From Archivesica marissinica (taxonomy: Eukaryota; Mollusca; Bivalvia; Venerida; Vesicomyidae), in contig CM026394.1 in NCBI GenBank assembly GCA_014843695.1, positions 37,705,104 to 37,769,103 of the forward strand: a stretch of 64,000 nucleotides of DNA, given 5' to 3'. The notes beneath the pieces were generated by a model. The model did no database searches. It worked only from the letters and a program-made list of their open reading frames with translations, and was not told where the DNA came from. The translations under genes and the position numbers were made by a program. Shown in pieces: positions 46,441-57,409 of this stretch. Positions within the stretch are counted from its first letter, which is position 1, and each line of letters starts with the position of its first letter.

Positions 46441-46478
46441 AGACGGGGGATCGAACATGCGATCTCTGGATTACGTAT
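46441..46478 (-). mobile_element. SINE A head fragment at the left edge of the 39-bp array
   Basis: agacgggggatcgaacatgc, gatctctggattac: the box B and anticodon-arm region only. Confidence 0.65.
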
Positions 46479-46509
46479 GCGAGAATTCCTGTGGAATGAA
46501 TGTATGCGT

Positions 46510-47178
46510 TTTGACTGACGCAATTACAGAGAAACGACTGGTTCTCTGCTTGACTGATCCAATTACAGAGACATGACTGGTTCTCTGCTTGACTGACCCA
46601 ATTACAGAGACATGACTGGTTCTCTGCTTGACTGACTCAATTACAGAGACTTGACTGGTCACCTGCTTGACTGATCCAATTACAGAGACATGACTGGTCA
46701 CCTGCTTGACTGGCCCAATTACAGATACATGACTGGTTCTCTGCTTGACTGACCCAATTACAGAGACATGACTGGTTCTCTGCTTGACTGATCCAATTAC
46801 AGAGACATGACTGGTTCTCTGCTTGACTGACCTAATTACAGAGACATGACTGGTTCTCTGCTTGACTGACTCAATTACAGAGAAATGACTGGTTCTCTGC
46901 TTGACTGATCCCATTACAGAGACATGACTGGTTCTCTGCTTGACTGACCTAATTACAGAGACATGGCTGGTTCTCTGCTTGACTGACCTAATTACAGATA
47001 CATGACTGGCACTCGGCTTGACTGGCCCAATTACAGATACATGACTGGTTCTCTGCTTGACTGACCCAATTACAGATACATGACTGGTTCTCTGCTTGAC
47101 TGATCCAATTACAGAGACATGACTGGTTCTCTGCTTGACTGACCCAATTACAGAGATATGACTGGTTCTCTGCTTGTT
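46510..47178. repeat. 39-bp array, about 17 units
   Basis: The unit joins acagagacatgactggttct and ctgcttgactgacccaatt. Because 39 is 13 codons, minus-strand frames give a perfect 13-residue repeat (SVKQRTSHVSVIG) for about 145 codons. No start context, splice sites or neighbouring exon supports expression. Confidence 0.93.
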
Positions 47179-47189
47179 GTGACGACTCT

Positions 47190-47283
47190 CCAGTTATGAT
47201 AGACTGTTAATTTTCTTAGGGTCAGATGGGGGATCGAACCTGCGATCCCTGGATTCCCAGTCCATCGTGTTAACCGTCTGACT
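47190..47283 (-). mobile_element. SINE A head fragment at the right edge of the 39-bp array
   Basis: gactgttaattttcttaggg, cagatgggggatcgaacctg and gatccctggattcccagtcc; body and tail are missing. Confidence 0.7.
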
Positions 47284-48951
47284 CTAATGGCAATGCAATA
47301 TATTTATATTTATATATCTCGTTAATTGATGCTCTATTTAAAGTATTGAAATAAAGCGATACGCCAATATCGATACTTCTGATAGCATACAACGAAGTAA
47401 CCTGTTTCCGGTCTAAGATCGATATGCCACCTGCTTGACTGTTCCTAGTCTGGGAACATGCGTTGATATGTTTTGGCTGGTCAGTCATATAAATATATGT
47501 TAACACCGAGACCATTAATTGGGCCATATTGAGTTTCTGATAATATCAACCAGAAGTACATTAGTTAACTGGAACCCAGGCTAACAACGAAGTTGATTAG
47601 TAACTCATTCGTGTCTTTAATGCCATATATTATTAACATTTGCCGTTCAGTATTATTTCTTTCTAACACCATTTCAGATGTATTGGATTGGATATGCATT
47701 GAACAACATGACTGCTGATGTTGTTTATTAAATTAAAGCTATTTGTTGTCATAGGGTTTTTTGTTTTTTTCCCCTAGCCTCGCCTTTTTGCCCTTTTTCC
47801 CGGCCCATTTTCGTTTAATTTTTTTTATATATATATAACCTGTATAAGCCTCAACAGGTGTCGTCTGACCGGCAGACCTATTTATCATTTAGAACTCGTC
47901 CGCCATTTTCACCAATATGTACTGCCTATTTGATAAATCATCGTAATTTTTCTTAGAATTTTTTAGGGGCTAACCCCAAAATACGCCATCCCGCACTTCA
48001 TCGCGGCTCAAAATGCACCCTGTCATTTTCTGACCCACCCTGCACCTTTTTTTGTGATCCACCCTGCCTTGTTTTCCATTCTAGAATAAACATTAGTTGA
48101 AGATGATATTTATATCTTTCATACCACACGTTTCGGAGAATGATTAAACATTGTGGTCTCTAGTGCGTGCACTTGTTATCATCCATCTACCGTATATCTA
48201 TAGGCCGACCGCAGTGCGTATTCACATCTGGATCCAGCTATCACTCTTTTATAGCCCATGTCTGTATTGCCAAAAACACGCCAATCCTTCGCTTTTTGCA
48301 AACCATTTTCAGTCAAAGAGTTGTTTTTTTGCTGGGAACCAGGATCTTTTTGATTGACAGGATCATGTCACGGTGGGTTAATCTCGTTAGTTCTCGGCCG
48401 TGTCGAGATTTTATGATATTTCATCGACTCGCTGACGAAATGTTATCATTTAGGTTGCTTAATGCTGGTAGAAGTTGGTGATCAGTTAATCTTGGTAGAA
48501 CTTTAAACAGTTGTCCAGCCCATTTTGCTGTTTTTTTCATCTAGAATTCAATATCAAGGTATAAACTATCATATTGTATATAGATTTAGGTAACCAGAGG
48601 CCGGTTATTCGTTAGCATACTACTTATAACACTTATTTAGGGTGACTAACTACATGTATAATCTTTTGCAACACCAAAGAAACGTATACATACTCGGTAC
48701 ACGGCCCTCCCCTATTTTAGATTGTAACTAACAAAATGGCTTAATACAAGATGTGTGCAAATAATTTAATTAATTTCATGAATACTAAAAAACTGGGATA
48801 ATGAAGAAAGAAGTTAGTAACATATATATAACAATAAATTAGAAACAAAAATGATAAGAAAAGATTAGGAAATGCAATTGGTAGTAGCTATTCCAATCAA
48901 GTGTCCCACCGTACAATGTTCCCCAGCCAGCCGCACACGTCACCACTCACT
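47284..48951. other. Largely unrecognised; short dispersed repeat at 47520-47583
   Basis: gagtttctgataatatcaac and aactggaacccaggctaac match the reverse complement of 40021-40105. The remaining ~1.5 kb has no supportable gene or repeat; short overlapping frames at 48151-48481 have no homology I recognise. Confidence 0.4.
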
Positions 48952-48963
48952 GACATAAATCGT

Positions 48964-49250
48964 GTGTGTTTTTACGTTTATTTATCGTCGCTACCGGTTG
49001 CCCATATGAGCGACGCCTCCTGAAGAGATTAGTTATTTTAGATTTTGGAGGCTAGTGCATGATACAGACAGAGACCAATTCCAGAATCTCTGGTTCTTTT
49101 AGGTGCACGGTGTACAGCACCGACACGAGACCTCGGTTTAACATCCCATCTGAAAGACTGTTAATTTTATTAGGGTCAGACGGTGGATCGAACCTGCGAT
49201 CCCTGGATTACCAGTCCAGCGTGTTACCACTGGACTACAGATCCGTCTGT
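48964..49250 (-). mobile_element. SINE A, full length, with target-site duplication
   Basis: Direct repeats gacataaatcgt (48952-48963) and gatataaatcgt (49251-49262), 11 of 12 identical. A few bases are missing in the body (ccagaatctctggttc). Confidence 0.9.
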
Positions 49251-50245
49251 GATATAAATCGTCCCAAGAGAACAGTATATATATATATACACACATACAT
49301 ATCATGTATTAATTTGCTCAACGCGTCTAGTCGTTTTAATATATATTTGAACATGAGTGAAATATATTCATTTTCTACGTCTGATGAGTTTTCAAATCCA
49401 AAAAGTAGCTTTCTCGTGTTTAAGGGATGATAATTACGTGTGTTTATGAATAATAAGCGCGTGGGATTTACATAGAATAGACAGCGAAATAGAAGAAAGT
49501 GTTCGGCAGCCTAATTTTCGTTAAGTTGACACAACCATTTTGGGCTATCGCGTAAATGATTATTATAAAGATCTGAATGCAGGTTGCTACAAGCATTTCG
49601 AATGCGAGCATGATATACCTGCTGACAACGGTTTCCAGATTTAAAATAAGAAGGTACTATCGGTGATTTAAAGATTTCTTTCAACCTTCCAAGACGACAA
49701 TGTATTGATATTATGAATGTTAATATCAAGTTCATTCCACAGTTTTATTGACGATGGTAATACAGACTTTGAATACATCAGTTCGCCTTGCTAGAATAGC
49801 AACATCAGTATTGTTTCTTAGGTTGTATGGGTTTGTTTCGCCAACCGTTGTTGGAAATAAGTCGGTTACGTAGCTTGGTACGTAATCATGTTTTTGTTTA
49901 TAACCTAAGATTAATGTTTGCATTTTTCTGCGATCAGAGAGTGAAACCCAGCCTATCTCTTGAAGAAGTCTTACAATGGACACAGATCTAGTAAGTCCAG
50001 TAACTACTCCAGCAGCTTCATATTGAATTCTCCCCAGTGATTCCTTTTCATATAATGTACAACTATCCCAGACTATGGACGCATATTCTAAAATAGGTCG
50101 GAGATAATATATGAATATTTGATTAAGAGTTTGACGTTTTAGATTAAACTTTAACAGTTTCATTGATCCTAGTGTTGTTGAAGCCGTAGCAGTAATGTTT
50201 GGTATATGTTTGTGCCAAGTACAGTCTACACTATGTGTAACGTGT

Positions 50246-50459
50246 GGCGTCCGTGGTCCAGTGGTAGAGCGTCGGATTAGGAATCGAACGGTCCCGGGTT
50301 CGATACTCGATCACCCACGTATGTAGTGCCATTGAGCAAGGCACCTCACACGCATTGCTTAGTACTGGTAACCACTTAGGTCGGCTAAGCCTGCCCAAGA
50401 AAACATGTCTAGGTCCCCGCAAGAGGTTTGACATTAATGGAACATACATACATACATAA
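50246..50459 (+). mobile_element. SINE E (tRNA-derived) nested in the LINE
   Basis: Head tggcgtccgtggtccagtgg; the anticodon stem TCGGA/TCGAA-like around TTAGGAA gives AGG (Pro-like); box B GGGTTCGATAC. The body has ccattgagcaaggcacctca, and the 3' end is (CATA)n. The LINE frame is interrupted exactly here: HKHLGF precedes it and WHKHI follows on the LINE strand. It is the only copy seen in the window. Confidence 0.75.
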
Positions 50460-52159
50460 ATCCGAGATGCTTGTGACCTTTTATGTAATCTAATTGCGTA
50501 TTTTCAAAGAACAACACTGACGAGTAACGTTGCCTAGTGATCAGAACTTAACTTCTATTTTGTTGGATTGAACATGCCATTGTTTAGACGCTTATATATT
50601 TAGATCATGCATCAGTGAAACTTCTGTTACATTTGAGTCGATGGATTATATTGCCAAGGCACTATTATCAGCACATAATTAGACTATGTAGACTGCTAGA
50701 CTATAAAGAGACTTACTAATGTCATTAACGTATATCATAAAGCCAAAGGTACCAAGACAGCTCATTGAGGTACACCAACATTAAGACTTTAAGATAGCTA
50801 GATAAACACTTGATTATGTTTCCGGAAATGTCATACTATCGAAGTCTGAAAAGGAGACCGTTGTGCCAAACGTGATCAAATACCTTACTAATATCGCAAA
50901 GTAGTTGATTTATGTCCTTACAAATCCTTACCAATTTGGTTGTATATGCCAATTAACTTTTGTGGACGAATCGCAATAACTTACAAGTTTGGTGTAATAT
51001 CGCAGTCACCCTTTTGAGTAGTGGCATGACATTTGCACTCTTCCAACTAGAAGGATAAGTATGTTCTTGTATTGACCTATTAAACAGTATACAATTTGGA
51101 CGACATATAGTACGAGTGGTTTCTTTAAGCATAAGATGGCTAATTTCTTCTGGCAAGTTAGCTTTATTTACTATCAGATGTGATACGATGTCAGTATTGT
51201 CTTGTTCAGTATTGATTGGTGAATCTGTTTTAGACTAAAACTTTGACATATCTGTTTGTGAATCTGTTATTGTTTCAATGGATGCAACGTAGTCATTAAG
51301 GTTCTATCTGAATCCGATATGGAATGATCATTTCTTAGAAGTGGTGGTATCATTTCATGTTTTATAGAACTTTTCTTGACCAACAATTTAGCTAGTTTCC
51401 AATGTTGTTGCATTTTAGACGAGGTTACGTCATTTAGTGTAAATTCAATATTATTAAAAAATAATTATTTTGAGTGTTATATCATATTATTTACCTTTCT
51501 TCTTTTTGTTCTATAACTGCCCTAGTCATCTACTTTTCCTGTACGTGTTGCAATACATGTATGCCTGTCTCGTTGTCTAGAATGATAGTGTCATGAATTC
51601 TGAATTTTACCATTGTTTGTCATTTGTACGGACTGTAACTAAATAGGTTGGTATACATGACTTTACTATGTTTACGAATGGACCAATAAGTAGAGAATTG
51701 TCAGAATCTAGATAGTGAGAGTAAATAAGTGACCATTACGTACACGTATTTTGTTATTAAGTGATTCAAATATAATTCCACACCCTTCGTTTATAAGGTC
51801 CATTCGACTGAAAATCTACTTTAATGTACGCAAAAGTACCGAAATTATCACCGAATCTATGTTCTGTTTCAAAGATACCCGAGTGTAATGAAGTAGTGTT
51901 ATTTGTGATTGCTACAGGATCTATTAATGTTCTCGAATGATCAGTTACTCTAGTAGGTTCATTAATAATGTTGATCATATTGTTTAGTATTAGGATATCC
52001 CTTAATTAATTTATATTGTAATTCATTTGGTCTTCATTAATATCTCCGACTAAAACAATATTCCTTGACATTTCGGATGCTCTTTCTATGCACACATTAA
52101 CTTTATCCCATACATCAACTGTAGAATTTGGTGGCCTCGAGTATGTATACCTCAGGCTC

Positions 52160-52433
52160 AACATATGGAGACCTTAAGTGTTCTTAACACAACTATTATA
52201 TACGCTTAATGGGTTTACCGTAAACTAATTGTTTTCTGTTATCTTGGATGCATCAGGTTTCTAATGCACGTATAGTTCAGCTGCGAGTACTCAACTGACA
52301 ACAGGGTTATTTGTGCATTTATATTATACTGTTTGTACATACATATTAATAATGATATGTAAATACATGTATGTTATGCTCTCCAGAAATGGAGGAAATA
52401 AAAGTATATATCTATCTATATAAATTGCAAATT
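52160..52433 (+). mobile_element. Insertion in the LINE endonuclease: probable 3' tail of another LINE
   Basis: This ~270-bp block separates two parts of the endonuclease frame. It ends in tatgctctccagaaatggag, gaaataaaag and a TATC/TATA run, which has the form of a LINE 3'UTR with a microsatellite tail. The class is inferred. Confidence 0.4.
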
Positions 52434-52690
52434 AAATATTTCTGGGAACGATCTTTCGATCCAAATTGATTCAACGAGTATATTCTCTAGTTCAAAACCA
52501 CCTTTAGGTCTTAAATTTGGTGAGGCATAAATTAATAATCCTCCAAAATGGACTGTGTTATCTTTTCGAAACATTGTATCGAAACCGTCTAACGATATGT
52601 CGATGTCATTAACTTCGTGTGTGAGAGGAGATTCTGTGAAAAAGATTTCTTTTTATGAATAACGTTGCTACTTTCATTGTGGCACCAATT

Positions 52691-53274
52691 GTCAGTGTAA
52701 TGACATCACTAAATTGTCATGACGTCATTGCACTAAACAGCGTTATATTTAAATGTTAAATAGTCTATAATTGCGTCAAAACTTCTTTTTTATTTGATGC
52801 TAATTGATGAAATACAGTGTTCTATCAGTGAGATATAATCCATATCTCATCAGTGAGATATAATCCATATCTCACTGCCGGACTACTTTTTTATTATCTC
52901 CCTTCCCAATACACTATTCTTGCACTATTACTCTCCCTTTAAATGCTTAGACAACAACAACAACAAACAACAAATCAACCGTCTGCTATTGAATAATAAT
53001 ATATAAACAATTAATAGCTCTAACAAAATTTAAATAAATAAAAAATGGAATCTAACAATATTGTCATTGCAAATTGAAACAATAAATCCATTAAATTTGT
53101 TCATGTATTTTTCCTCGATTCAACTTTAAATTCAAGATGGCGGCAGATTTGTGTATCGACTCACGACGTATAGTCGTCAATGTATTCATCAGCGCAAAAA
53201 CACGGCGACCAGCTATTTTAATTTCTTCATTTTGTGTTTGTTTTTCACCAATTATCATAAAATAAAAAGAAAAT
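52691..53274. other. Unrecognised; short direct repeat at 52824-52876
   Basis: atcagtgagatataatccat is followed by atctc and repeated once. No gene seen. Confidence 0.4.
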
Positions 53275-53461
53275 TTGTTTGTTTTGAGTGAATATGGAAT
53301 ATATCTCACCTCGAAGTGAGAACATTTTCATATTTTCTATTTCTCAGTGAGATATATTCCACCATATTCACTCAATACAAACAAATAACGCGCGAGTGAA
53401 AATATGAAAATGTTCTCACTTCGAGGTGAGATATATTCCATATTCACTCAATACAAACAAA
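53275..53461. mobile_element. Fold-back element, 60-bp arms
   Basis: The left arm (53275-53336: tgagtgaatatggaatatat, ctcacctcgaagtgagaaca) and right arm (53398-53461) are almost perfect reverse complements. The loop contains a third partial copy (gtgagatatattccaccata to caatacaaacaaa). Confidence 0.85.
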
Positions 53462-53952
53462 TATCCTCTATATATCATAGTTTGTCTTACCATTAAGATA
53501 GATACATTTCTCTATACATAGAGGGTGACCTAATTAGTTCTAAGCTAATCTTCCTTAGGGCCCTCAAAACGTTATGCACCAATTCAAATAGAAATATGCC
53601 CACTTTCAAGTTTAATATACAAATAATAAAGATTATTCTCTCAACCAATCAGATTCCTTCCAGGTGTTATTACACGTGTGTGCATATAAGAAATTATGAA
53701 TAAATTACTATACTATTACACTGATTACGAGTAAAGTTGACTCAACCACAACATCTTTGCTTTGAGTACTCTATCTATGGCTACGAAATAAAATACACAG
53801 TATAATACACTTTTCAACTTCATGATGGGGTCATTTCCTCATTGCAAAATGGTTTGTTTTATAGTTCGCAGTTTTTTGCTCTTGACTTATCAAACGCCAA
53901 ACGAAACTAAGCCGTTTTTATAACATCTTACTATCAGAGAAAAACTGCATTC
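53462..53952. other. Nothing recognised
   Basis: A short match (gagggtgacctaattagttc against gagggttacctaattagttc at 10518) directly precedes both this TTAA element and the one at 10551, suggesting a larger shared repeat. Confidence 0.4.
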
Positions 53953-54451
53953 AAGCGACATTACATCGCAAAAAGCAAATGACGTGCCTTTTTTCACGTA
54001 TAAATGCATTGCTACTACAAATTCTTCCGAATACATTCGAACACTAACATTGAATCAATAAACACTGTTTTTGTGGATTGAAAGTATGATTTCATATAAC
54101 GGTCATCCATGCTCTTGCATTGACGTTTGTTTTGTCGTCGGAGTCATTACTAAACGCGAGATAATGTCGTTTAGAGATAAATCACCTAAGAATAGTATAC
54201 ACATATTGACACATATGTGAGATATAACGGTAAATATGTACCATAAATCGTGTTATTCAGGATACACTAGCTGTATTACGCATGGATGTTTGCATTATTT
54301 TTGTTATGTCAACAAACTGCATATACGACGTTTGTTTATTAGTTGAAATACTCAGTAGTTGAGGCAAATATTTGGACAAAATTGATACCATATAATAGGA
54401 AAATACATTCTGTAGAAATGTGTGTTTTCACTGATGTAGTGTCGCTTTAAG
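53953..54451. mobile_element. TTAA-type TIR element, copy 2
   Basis: Same orientation and order as 10551-11042 (aagcgacattacatcgcaaa to cactgatgtagtgtcgcttt). Left flank reads tcaa instead of ttaa. It preserves the uninterrupted sequence at which a SINE has inserted in copy 3. Confidence 0.75.
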
Positions 54452-54699
54452 CTATATAGTAAGCCATAAACACTTCAAATATGGCGTAGTTTCTTCAGGA
54501 CGTACAACACATACGACATTCAAAAATGAGAATTTGCAATATTTACCACGTGAGATTCTGTGATTTATACGTCACTTAACAAGTCGGCTTACAGATTATT
54601 GAATGAATATGCGATCCACAAATAATAATCGGAGAATATACTGCTCATGTGCCTGGCACTAATGCCATTTTATCGCTCTGCACTGCTCCTGCGACCTCA

Positions 54700-54955
54700 T
54701 TTAAATGAATAAGTGCTAGAAAGGCAACTTGACAAATTGTGACGTCATACCGTTGTATTAATAATGGATTGTTGTCAAAAGGCCAGAGTATTATATATTA
54801 AATCCTACGCTTACATTGTACAAAATTAACAATTTTAATTAGTATGATCTTGTTATATAAGTGTGTGCTTTAAGTAAGATATAAGCCTCAAACGGATCCA
54901 ATATGTAAAATAGTGGACTGTGTGAGGCGCGTAGCCTTTTCGGCTTATATCCTAT
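54700..54955. repeat. Dispersed repeat, inverted copy of 41400-41660
   Basis: attaacaattttaattagta, cttgttatataagtgtgtgc and cctcaaacggatccaatatg match in reverse complement. Confidence 0.7.
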
Positions 54956-55040
54956 ACATACATCAATGATGGACGAGTCTGTATCAGCAATAGTGTTCGA
55001 ATATCAGAGACAATCGCAACAATGACATAAATTGCTGGTT

Positions 55041-55240
55041 TTTCTATTACCTCCCTTGGCAGATAAAGCCCGATTTATCCCGAAATGTATATTGTTCTAT
55101 TTGGAATCCTTTGTTTTTATTGTTGTTCTCTAACCAACTGATGCGGTATGATCAATGTGATTTTATCAGAACTATATATTACAATGAAATATTAATTATA
55201 CGTACAATTGGTCAGGATATAGTAATTTAATGATTCTAAC
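55041..55240. mobile_element. AATGAGAGACA TIR element fragment
   Basis: ctattacctcccttggcaga and ggaatcctttgtttttattg match 31912-32260; no TIR is preserved. Confidence 0.55.
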
Positions 55241-55318
55241 AAGGCTCGGCATTTTGTCTGTATGCATACGTAAAAACGGAATTTCCCGTTGTTAAAAAAT
55301 CTGCAATAAAACATGGGT

Positions 55319-55467
55319 CCAAGGTTATAAAACTCCTCAGATCTCAAACTCAAGCTCAAGGAACTCGATTGGTTATGTCTGAGTCTTACACACCAATCAG
55401 AAGCTTGAGGCTGAGTTTGACTGAGTTTGACTGAGTTTGAGATTTGAGAAAAGCTTTATAACCTCGG
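55319..55467. mobile_element. Fold-back sequence around aggttataaa
   Basis: The left arm (aaggttataaaactcctcag, atctcaaactcaagctcaag) and right arm (ttgagatttgagaaaagctt, tataacct) are imperfect inverted repeats. The right arm includes three direct copies of ctgagtttga at 55411-55440. Confidence 0.6.
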
Positions 55468-55599
55468 GGCATAGATAAGAGCGTGATGTTAAACGTGACG
55501 TCATTATTATAGCTTTATGACGTCATTTGCGGCTTTCTAAAACAATATTACACCAACTATTTTTGCCTTCCTATAAATTTTGGTCATGTTAGAATAATA

Positions 55600-55800
55600 T
55601 TTGTATTTGTGTTATTTTATAATCGAATAAAACATGGTTTGTCACTCTGACCGCCGGAATGAATAAACCACTTAGGCATACGGTCTGTGTGGTTAATTCC
55701 TACGCGCCATAACTCCAAACCATGGTGTATTCACTATTCTAACACGACCCAGCTAATAACATACATACTTGTAGAGTAAAACCAACCTCGGGTTATTCTG
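55600..55800. repeat. Dispersed repeat related to 27489-28022
   Basis: cgaataaaacatggtttg, ggtctgtgtggttaatt and ctattctaacacgacccagc resemble 27857-27905 and the start of 27904-28022. The two ends (cgaataaaacatggttt / aaaccatggtgtattc) are inverted. Confidence 0.5.
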
Positions 55801-56200
55801 CAATATACCTACCTTGAACTATGCTGCACGCGCACCGTGTTTTGGCTATTCCATTTATACAATGCATGTAAAGTTGTATGAATGAAAGTCACGTGATGTT
55901 TGTAAAAATACCGTTGGAATTCACGGAAGTGAACTGTTTTTAGAATCAGATAATCTCTTGTCCGTCTTGTTTTTCTGTTAAATAACGTTTCAGTTACTAT
56001 TCTGTACAATTTTATTTGACAAAATAAATAAAATTATTGATCAGTTACAACTTTTGTTCATTTATGCACTAGATTGATAGTTTCCATATAAAAATAACGT
56101 CATCACCCCTTACACGGGAGGAAATTTCGAAAGCTAAATGCAGCGGCGTTTGAAGAAAATAATCCTTTAAAATTATTAGAAGTAAGTCGTGTTAGAATCG
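55801..56200. other. Nothing recognised
   Basis: A 66-codon minus frame is present without supporting features. Confidence 0.35.
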
Positions 56201-56344
56201 AAATAATAAGTATCAACCGTGGTATATCGCAGAATAACCCTCGTTTGTCGTTCTTATGCGTTCGGCCTTCGTGATATATTTCTACGCATAAGAACTTCGC
56301 ACTCGGGTTATTCTGCGATATACCATGGTTGATACTTATTATTT
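56201..56344. mobile_element. Hairpin element, ~41-bp arms plus inner stem
   Basis: Arms 56201-56243 and 56304-56344 (aaataataagtatcaacc, tatcgcagaataaccc) differ at about two positions. Inside, gttcttatgcgt and acgcataagaac form a second stem. Confidence 0.85.
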
Positions 56345-56394
56345 CTTAAATAAACAACGGAAAGACAAATATTATTTCTTAATTATAAGATGAG

Positions 56395-56500
56395 CAAGTG
56401 GATTAAAATTAATAGAAAGCGGTGCAAACGAAACAACGATAAAAACAGAGGAAGACAATTAATAGGTCATACCATCCTTCATGAGTATTCATGGGTCGGT
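56395..56500. mobile_element. AATGAGAGACA TIR element fragment
   Basis: cgaaacaacgataaaaacag, aggaagacaattaatagg and gagtattcatgg match the right part of 31912-32260. Confidence 0.5.
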
Positions 56501-56706
56501 ATCTGGGCATATACTCCAGTCAAGGTAGCTGGAATTGGCATCTAGGTGCAAACTAATTGCAAAAGACTATGATAACGATATGTGAAGCTCTGGATACTAT
56601 AAGTTGCACTCTGTACTATTGGCAAAAATGGGTAAAAACTGTCTAAGTAAGAGACAACTAACGTATACAAAAGTACTAAAAGCATGTCGCAGCATTGCTA
56701 TTTCAA

Positions 56707-56999
56707 GTGTGTGTTTTACGTTTATTTATCGTCGCTACCGGTTGCCCATATGAGCGACGCCTCCCGAAGAGATTAGTCATTTTAGATGTTGGAGGATAGT
56801 ACAATGATACAGACAGAGACCCATTCCAGAGTCTCCTCTGGTTCTTTTACGTGCACGGTGTAAAGCACCGACACGAGACCTCGGATTAAAATCCCATCTG
56901 AAAGACTGTTAATTTTATTAGGGTCAGACGGAGGATCGAACCTGTGAACCATGGCTTAGCAGTCCAGCGTGTTACCACTGGACTACTACAGATTCAGCT
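56707..56999 (-). mobile_element. SINE A, full length
   Basis: Complete; the anticodon region is changed (gaaccatggcttagcagtcc). Confidence 0.87.
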
Positions 57000-57409
57000 G
57001 TGAAATAAATGGATTAAATTTGACAACAACTATTATGTTAGCCCAAAGTATTGGACATCATAAAAGAAAAAGAGTTTTGTTTATTAGTTAACGCCACTCC
57101 TGGAAATAACAATTTCGATGATCACTCGATGAAATAAAATCCTATCTTACACTAATAACTCTATGTCTATTGCTTTTATGCAGGGAATGTTTCAATAATA
57201 GAAAACGATGCTACCACGCGGCGCTTCTTAAATGGCGATGTTTTAAATGATCTGGCGTCTGATGTGAATTCAAAACGCGAACCAGTAAAACAACTATCTC
57301 AATAGTCCATCTTTCTCTGGGAAAACTCGATAAGTCATTGAAGAGCATACATAAATAAATGAGACAGTGCTCATATCAGGCAATCAACCATCTTCGTTCA
57401 CAACGTTCG
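57000..57409. other. Nothing recognised
   Basis: No ORF or repeat. The 62-bp array begins at about 57410 with a degenerate unit. Confidence 0.35.

Larger units (their letters stand above)
49290..52690 (-). mobile_element. Decayed non-LTR retrotransposon (LINE), endonuclease to 3' end of ORF2
   Basis: In transcription order. An endonuclease domain starts at about 52670 (LDGFDTMFRKD, GGLLIYAS, then RPPNS at about 52130, GDINED and INEPTRVT). A linker (WKLAKLL, IPPLLRN) is at 51300-51420. The reverse transcriptase has PSSWKSANVMPLLKR (51010-51060), motif A CDISKVFDHVWH (~50870-50910) and motif C ADNS (~50665) where ADDx is expected. The C-terminal part has LRPILEYASIVWD, LWNELD, VYHARIRNAC, and LLFG near 49405. 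The endonuclease Asp-His is changed to GDN, and there are several stops and frameshifts (for example at ~49735 and ~49509). The copy is dead and 5'-truncated. The architecture fits the Jockey/CR1-type lineage; the clade is not decided. Confidence 0.8.

Noticed and set aside
46471..46914. 147-codon repeat protein with a 13-residue period
   Set aside because: It is explained by the 39-bp array; no independent gene evidence.
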